In this document: piece after piece, positions 60,981 to 64,000 of the stretch
Layout: each line of letters opens with the position of its first letter
How positions within the stretch are numbered: the stretch's first letter is position 1
Origin: Myxococcales bacterium
GTDB taxonomy: Bacteria; Myxococcota_A; Bradymonadia; UBA7976; UBA1532
Assembly: GCA_020633465.1 (NCBI GenBank)
Contig: JACKDN010000016.1
Span: forward strand, 62,001-126,000
DNA length: 64,000 nt
Reading direction: 5' to 3'
The notes under the pieces: model-generated
What the model was told of the DNA's origin: nothing
Databases searched by the model: none
What the model saw: the letters and a program-made list of their open reading frames with translations, nothing else
Position numbers and translations under genes: made by a program

Positions 60981-63950
60981 ATGCGATGGTGGCTGGTTCT
61001 GGCCCTGGTTCTGGGGTCGGCGACGGCGTTCGGTCAGGACGAAGGGACCGACGAGCAGGTGCGCCTCTCGCTCGACCGCTACGCGCGCTTGATGGCCGCG
61101 GCGCAGCGCGCCGGCGGCGGCACGGTGACCTGGGGTCGAGGCGCCGTGACGGTGCAGCTGCCCGGGACCGTGGGCGAGGCCGCGCGGATCACCGTGGACG
61201 CTCGCCTCGAGGCCTTCGGCGACGGCCCCATCGAGGCCGTGCTGCTGCCCGCCGACGCCGTGCTCGAGAGCGCGACCGTGGGAGGCCGTGACGCGGCGCT
61301 GCTGCGCGTCAACGGGGCCCACGTCGCCCTGCTCGACGATGCGGGCCCGCGCGACGTTCGCCTGCAGTACCTCGTGCCCACGGCCACCGGCACCGATGGC
61401 TCTCCCTTCGCGATGGTGCCCCTGCCGCCCCTGCCTTCGGCCACGCTGACGGCCAGCGGCGGCGCAGACCCCGAGGTGTGGCCGGGCACGGGCGGCGCGC
61501 GCGGCGGCGATCGGGTGACCGCCACCGTGCCGGCGACGTCGGCTGTCCTGGTGCGGTGGGCGGGCGTGGGGTCCGGCGCCTCGGTGCAGCGCGTGGACTA
61601 CCGCCTGGCCCCCGACGAAGGCGGCGACGGCGTGGACGTCACCAGCCGCTTCGAGGTGCTGGTGCGGGGCAAGCGGGCGAAGGTGCGGCTGGCCACGGCC
61701 GACACACCGCTCGTCGAGCTGAAGAGCGGCAGCGGCCCCCTGGCCTCGCACGTGGCGGACGGGTGGCACGTGGCCGAGGTCACCGGTCCGGGGCGGGTGG
61801 TGATCGAGGCGCGCCTGAAGCTGCCCATCGATCGCACGCACGGTCAGCCCCAGGTGGTGCTGCAGCCGGACGAGGCGCCCATCGCCCGGGTCGAGGTCAC
61901 CGTGCCCGGCAAGCGTGAGGTGGTGTTCGAGCCGCCGGTGCCGCTGACGACGACCGTGCGCGGCGAAGGCGAGCGGGCGCTGACGACGGCCATCGGCCAC
62001 CTGCCCCCGCTCGAGGCGGTGACGCTGCGCTGGACCGAGGCGCGCGCGGCGCCCGAGACGCGCGTGCGGGTGAACACCGACACCTACCAGCTGATGACGC
62101 TGCAGGAGGGGGTGCTGCGCTCGCGGGTGCTGGTCGACTACGACGTCATCTACGGCAAGCTGAAGGAGCTGCCGCTGGCGCTGCCCGAGGACGTCGTGCC
62201 CTTCAAGGTCGAGGGCGAGGGCATCGAGGACTGGCGCATCTTCCCGGCCACCGACGACGAGCCGCGGCACCTGCGCGTGGTGCTGGGGCGTGAGCTCGAG
62301 GGGAAGATGAGGCTGGAGGTTCAGCTCGAGACCTCGGTGCCGCCGACCGAGGGCACCCCGGTGACGCTGCCCCTGGTGCGGCCGATGGAGGCGGCGCGCG
62401 AGCTGGGAGTCATCGCGCTGTTCGACGGGGACAAGGTGGGCTTCGCGCCGGCCACGGCCGAGGGCTACGCCAAGGTAGGGCAGGACGCGCTGCCCGTCGA
62501 CGTGCGGCAGGATCTGCGCGACAAGGTCAACCAGGCCTTCAAGCACATCGGCGCGCCGAAGCCGATCACGACCAAGGTGGCGACGGCCAAGGCGCGCGAG
62601 GTGCGCTTCGACGCGCGGGTCGACACGCTGTACCTGGTGCGCGAAGGCGCGCTCACCGGACAGGCCTCGGTGCTGGTCGAGCTGAAGAGCGGGCGGCGCG
62701 ACGCGCTGGTCGTGTCGTTGCCGGAGGGGGTGGCCGAGCCGCGCATCACCGCCCCCAGCCTGAACAAGGTAGAGCCGGCGCCCGAGCGCTTCGACCCGGG
62801 GCCGGGCCGGAAGGGGTACTACGTCGTCTTCACGCAGGCGCTCGAGGGCGCCATCCAGCTCGACGTCGAGTTCGAGCTGCTGCTGAAGAAGGATCTGGGC
62901 GAGGTGCGGCTGCCCGACATCCAGGTGCACGGGGCCGAGGTCGAGAGCGGCGCCTTCGGCATCGCCGCCGAGACGGGTATGGAGGTCACGCCGGGCGAGT
63001 CGAAGGACCTGCGCAAGGTGAACGCGACCGAGCTGCCCAAGGCGGTGCGGCTGCGCAGCGACACCGAGGTGGCGCTGGCCTACACCTTCGCGCACGTGCC
63101 CTGGTCGTTGATGCTGACGGTGCAGCGCCACCGGACGGTCGAGACGCTGAACGCCATCGCGACCCAGGTGTGGATCGAGACCAACGTGCTCGAGAGCGGC
63201 AACCTGGTGCACCGCGCGACCTACCAGGTGCAGAACGACGAGAAGCAGTTCCTGCGCCTGAAGCTGCCGGCCGAGGCCAAGGTGCTGCGCGTGGCGGCGG
63301 GCGATCGCAAGGTGAAGGCGGTGCAGGACGAGGAGGGCGCGGTCGCCGTGCCGCTGCCCAAGAACGCGCACCTGAGCGTCGACATCACCTACGAGACGCG
63401 GCGCGACCGGCTGGGCGTGTTGGGCGCCGTCGAGCTGGTGGCCCCGGACGCCGACATCCGCACCAACGACATCCAGTGGTTGGTGAAGGTGCCGCGGGTG
63501 CGGCCGGTGTTCCGGGTGGCGACCGATCTGAAGCAGGTGCCGGCCTATCAGTGGCGGGCGCGGGAGGACGAGGCCGATACCACCGAGCTGCCCGCGGATC
63601 CCGACAGCGAGCGCTTCCTGTTCACCTACGCGGTGCAGGACGACGCCGAGGCGCCGCTGGCGGTGACGCTGCGCTTCGTCGCAGCGCCGGACCGGGACAG
63701 CGAGCCGTGGATCTTCGTCGTGGCGGTGCTGGCGCTGGCCTTCGTGACCCGCCGCCGCGCGAAGCGGCAGCCGATGGGCGCGGCCGACGTGGCGGCCCTG
63801 GTGGTGGGCATCGGTGGGTTGGTGCTGGTGGCGACGCTGTGGCGCCTGGACATCGAGGACGGCGTCGCCGCGATGGTGGTGCTGCTGGCCGTCGGCTGGT
63901 TCAGCCGGGTGAAGCGCCCGAAGGAGGCCGCGAATGAGGACCTGGATTGA
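60981..63950 (+). CDS. Large secreted/membrane protein of unknown family, with three C-terminal helices
   Basis: 989 residues from ATG 60981 after GGAGG. Residues 1-18 are a signal peptide (WWLVLALVLGSATAFGQ). A helical stretch (ARLMAAAQRA) is followed by ~880 residues of alternating beta strands, Val/Glu/Arg-rich, with repeated motifs like VEVTVPGKREVVFEPPVPL and LRLKLPAEAKVLRVAAGDRKVKAVQDEEGAVAVPLPKN. The last ~85 residues have three hydrophobic helices (WIFVVAVLALAFVTR, VAALVVGIGGLVLVA, VAAMVVLLAVGWF). I do not recognise a family. A further gene starts inside its end. Confidence 0.75.
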   Translation: MRWWLVLALVLGSATAFGQDEGTDEQVRLSLDRYARLMAAAQRAGGGTVTWGRGAVTVQLPGTVGEAARITVDARLEAFGDGPIEAVLLPADAVLESATVGGRDAALLRVNGAHVALLDDAGPRDVRLQYLVPTATGTDGSPFAMVPLPPLPSATLTASGGADPEVWPGTGGARGGDRVTATVPATSAVLVRWAGVGSGASVQRVDYRLAPDEGGDGVDVTSRFEVLVRGKRAKVRLATADTPLVELKSGSGPLASHVADGWHVAEVTGPGRVVIEARLKLPIDRTHGQPQVVLQPDEAPIARVEVTVPGKREVVFEPPVPLTTTVRGEGERALTTAIGHLPPLEAVTLRWTEARAAPETRVRVNTDTYQLMTLQEGVLRSRVLVDYDVIYGKLKELPLALPEDVVPFKVEGEGIEDWRIFPATDDEPRHLRVVLGRELEGKMRLEVQLETSVPPTEGTPVTLPLVRPMEAARELGVIALFDGDKVGFAPATAEGYAKVGQDALPVDVRQDLRDKVNQAFKHIGAPKPITTKVATAKAREVRFDARVDTLYLVREGALTGQASVLVELKSGRRDALVVSLPEGVAEPRITAPSLNKVEPAPERFDPGPGRKGYYVVFTQALEGAIQLDVEFELLLKKDLGEVRLPDIQVHGAEVESGAFGIAAETGMEVTPGESKDLRKVNATELPKAVRLRSDTEVALAYTFAHVPWSLMLTVQRHRTVETLNAIATQVWIETNVLESGNLVHRATYQVQNDEKQFLRLKLPAEAKVLRVAAGDRKVKAVQDEEGAVAVPLPKNAHLSVDITYETRRDRLGVLGAVELVAPDADIRTNDIQWLVKVPRVRPVFRVATDLKQVPAYQWRAREDEADTTELPADPDSERFLFTYAVQDDAEAPLAVTLRFVAAPDRDSEPWIFVVAVLALAFVTRRRAKRQPMGAADVAALVVGIGGLVLVATLWRLDIEDGVAAMVVLLAVGWFSRVKRPKEAANEDLD

Positions 63951-64000
63951 GCGGAGCCGCGGGGTGAGGGCGCTGCTGGCCGTCGCGCTGGTGGTGTCGG
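63934..64000 (+). CDS. 5' end of a secreted or membrane protein (truncated by window edge)
   Basis: ATG 63934 follows AAGGAGG (63920-63926), an excellent ribosome site inside the end of the upstream gene; the two overlap by 17 bp. The visible residues MRTWIERSRGVRALLAVALV start a signal peptide or anchor. Translational coupling suggests it works with the 989-residue protein. Nothing beyond the signal can be read. Confidence 0.7.
   Translation, partial: MRTWIERSRGVRALLAVALVVS

Noticed and set aside
58884..63371. Minus-strand open frame of ~1500 codons
   Set aside because: It crosses the M20 peptidase, cupin and 989-residue genes in another frame; shadow of GC-rich codons.
1..64000. CRISPR arrays, tRNA or rRNA genes, insertion sequences, replication origin
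   Set aside because: No spaced direct repeats of array type, no tRNA-like cloverleaf, no transposase frame and no DnaA-box cluster were found by eye.

Overview
The window is 64 kb of very GC-rich chromosomal DNA, with about 45 genes on both strands and one large gap. It most likely comes from a member of the Myxococcota or a close deltaproteobacterial relative. Three secreted proteins end in a MYXO-CTERM-like tail (Gly-Cys, hydrophobic helix, Arg cluster). There are many D/P/G-rich lipoproteins, a MopE-type Cys/Asp repeat protein, an OmcA/MtrC-type decaheme cytochrome, steroid-type enzymes and a rich set of two-component proteins. No tRNA, rRNA, CRISPR array or transposase was seen. The affiliation is inferred from gene content only.

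Layout. 1-1.8 kb: an AbiE-type (type IV) toxin-antitoxin pair, with the antitoxin cut by the window edge. 1.9-7.8 kb (minus): a phosphodiester glycosidase with a sorting tail, a steroid 5-alpha-reductase-like protein translationally coupled to a 3-beta-HSD-like SDR, a 13-bp hairpin, and a decaheme cytochrome lipoprotein with a collagen-like linker. 7.9-9.3 kb: 1.5 kb without a convincing gene. 9.3-14.9 kb: an LRR protein broken by frameshifts, a small membrane protein, a VOC protein and a DUF3078-like outer-membrane protein. 14.9-21 kb (minus): a four-gene lipid operon, CDP-alcohol phosphotransferase/GtrA fusion, MMPL/RND exporter/PgpA fusion, MlaC-like protein and TolC-like protein. 21.2-39 kb: a giant PKD-domain protein, an OmpA/TSP3/SH3 protein, a diguanylate cyclase, lipoproteins, AsmA, ChaN, a P-loop/universal stress pair, a second OmpA-type lipoprotein and an Hsp70-like protein.

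39.3-44.4 kb holds the most unusual locus. Three plus-strand genes joined by GTGA overlaps encode a REC-histidine kinase, a fusion of an isoprenyl diphosphate synthase domain to a class II terpene-cyclase-like domain, and a six-helix membrane histidine kinase. They converge on three tandem minus-strand genes for 41-43-residue peptides that all end in ADKRP[R/K]TVTLYG. The part list resembles ComQXPA signalling (prenyltransferase, peptide, membrane kinase, receiver), but these peptides lack Trp and Cys. I propose it as a candidate new peptide signalling or peptide modification system.

44.6-64 kb: a SUI1-family factor, TlpA-like thioredoxin, DksA-like zinc finger, SGNH hydrolase, a ferredoxin/double-AAA ATPase pair, heme A synthase, a lipase-like lipoprotein, a MopE-repeat lipoprotein, a VTT membrane protein, a GH39/GH5-like glycosidase with a CBM9-like domain and sorting tail, an M20 peptidase, a cupin and a 989-residue secreted or membrane protein with a truncated downstream partner.

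Three genes (decaheme cytochrome, LRR protein, glycosidase) each contain two -1 frameshifts. Each is repaired by adding one base to a short G or C run, and all three lengths then become whole codons. This looks more like under-called homopolymers in the assembly than gene decay.
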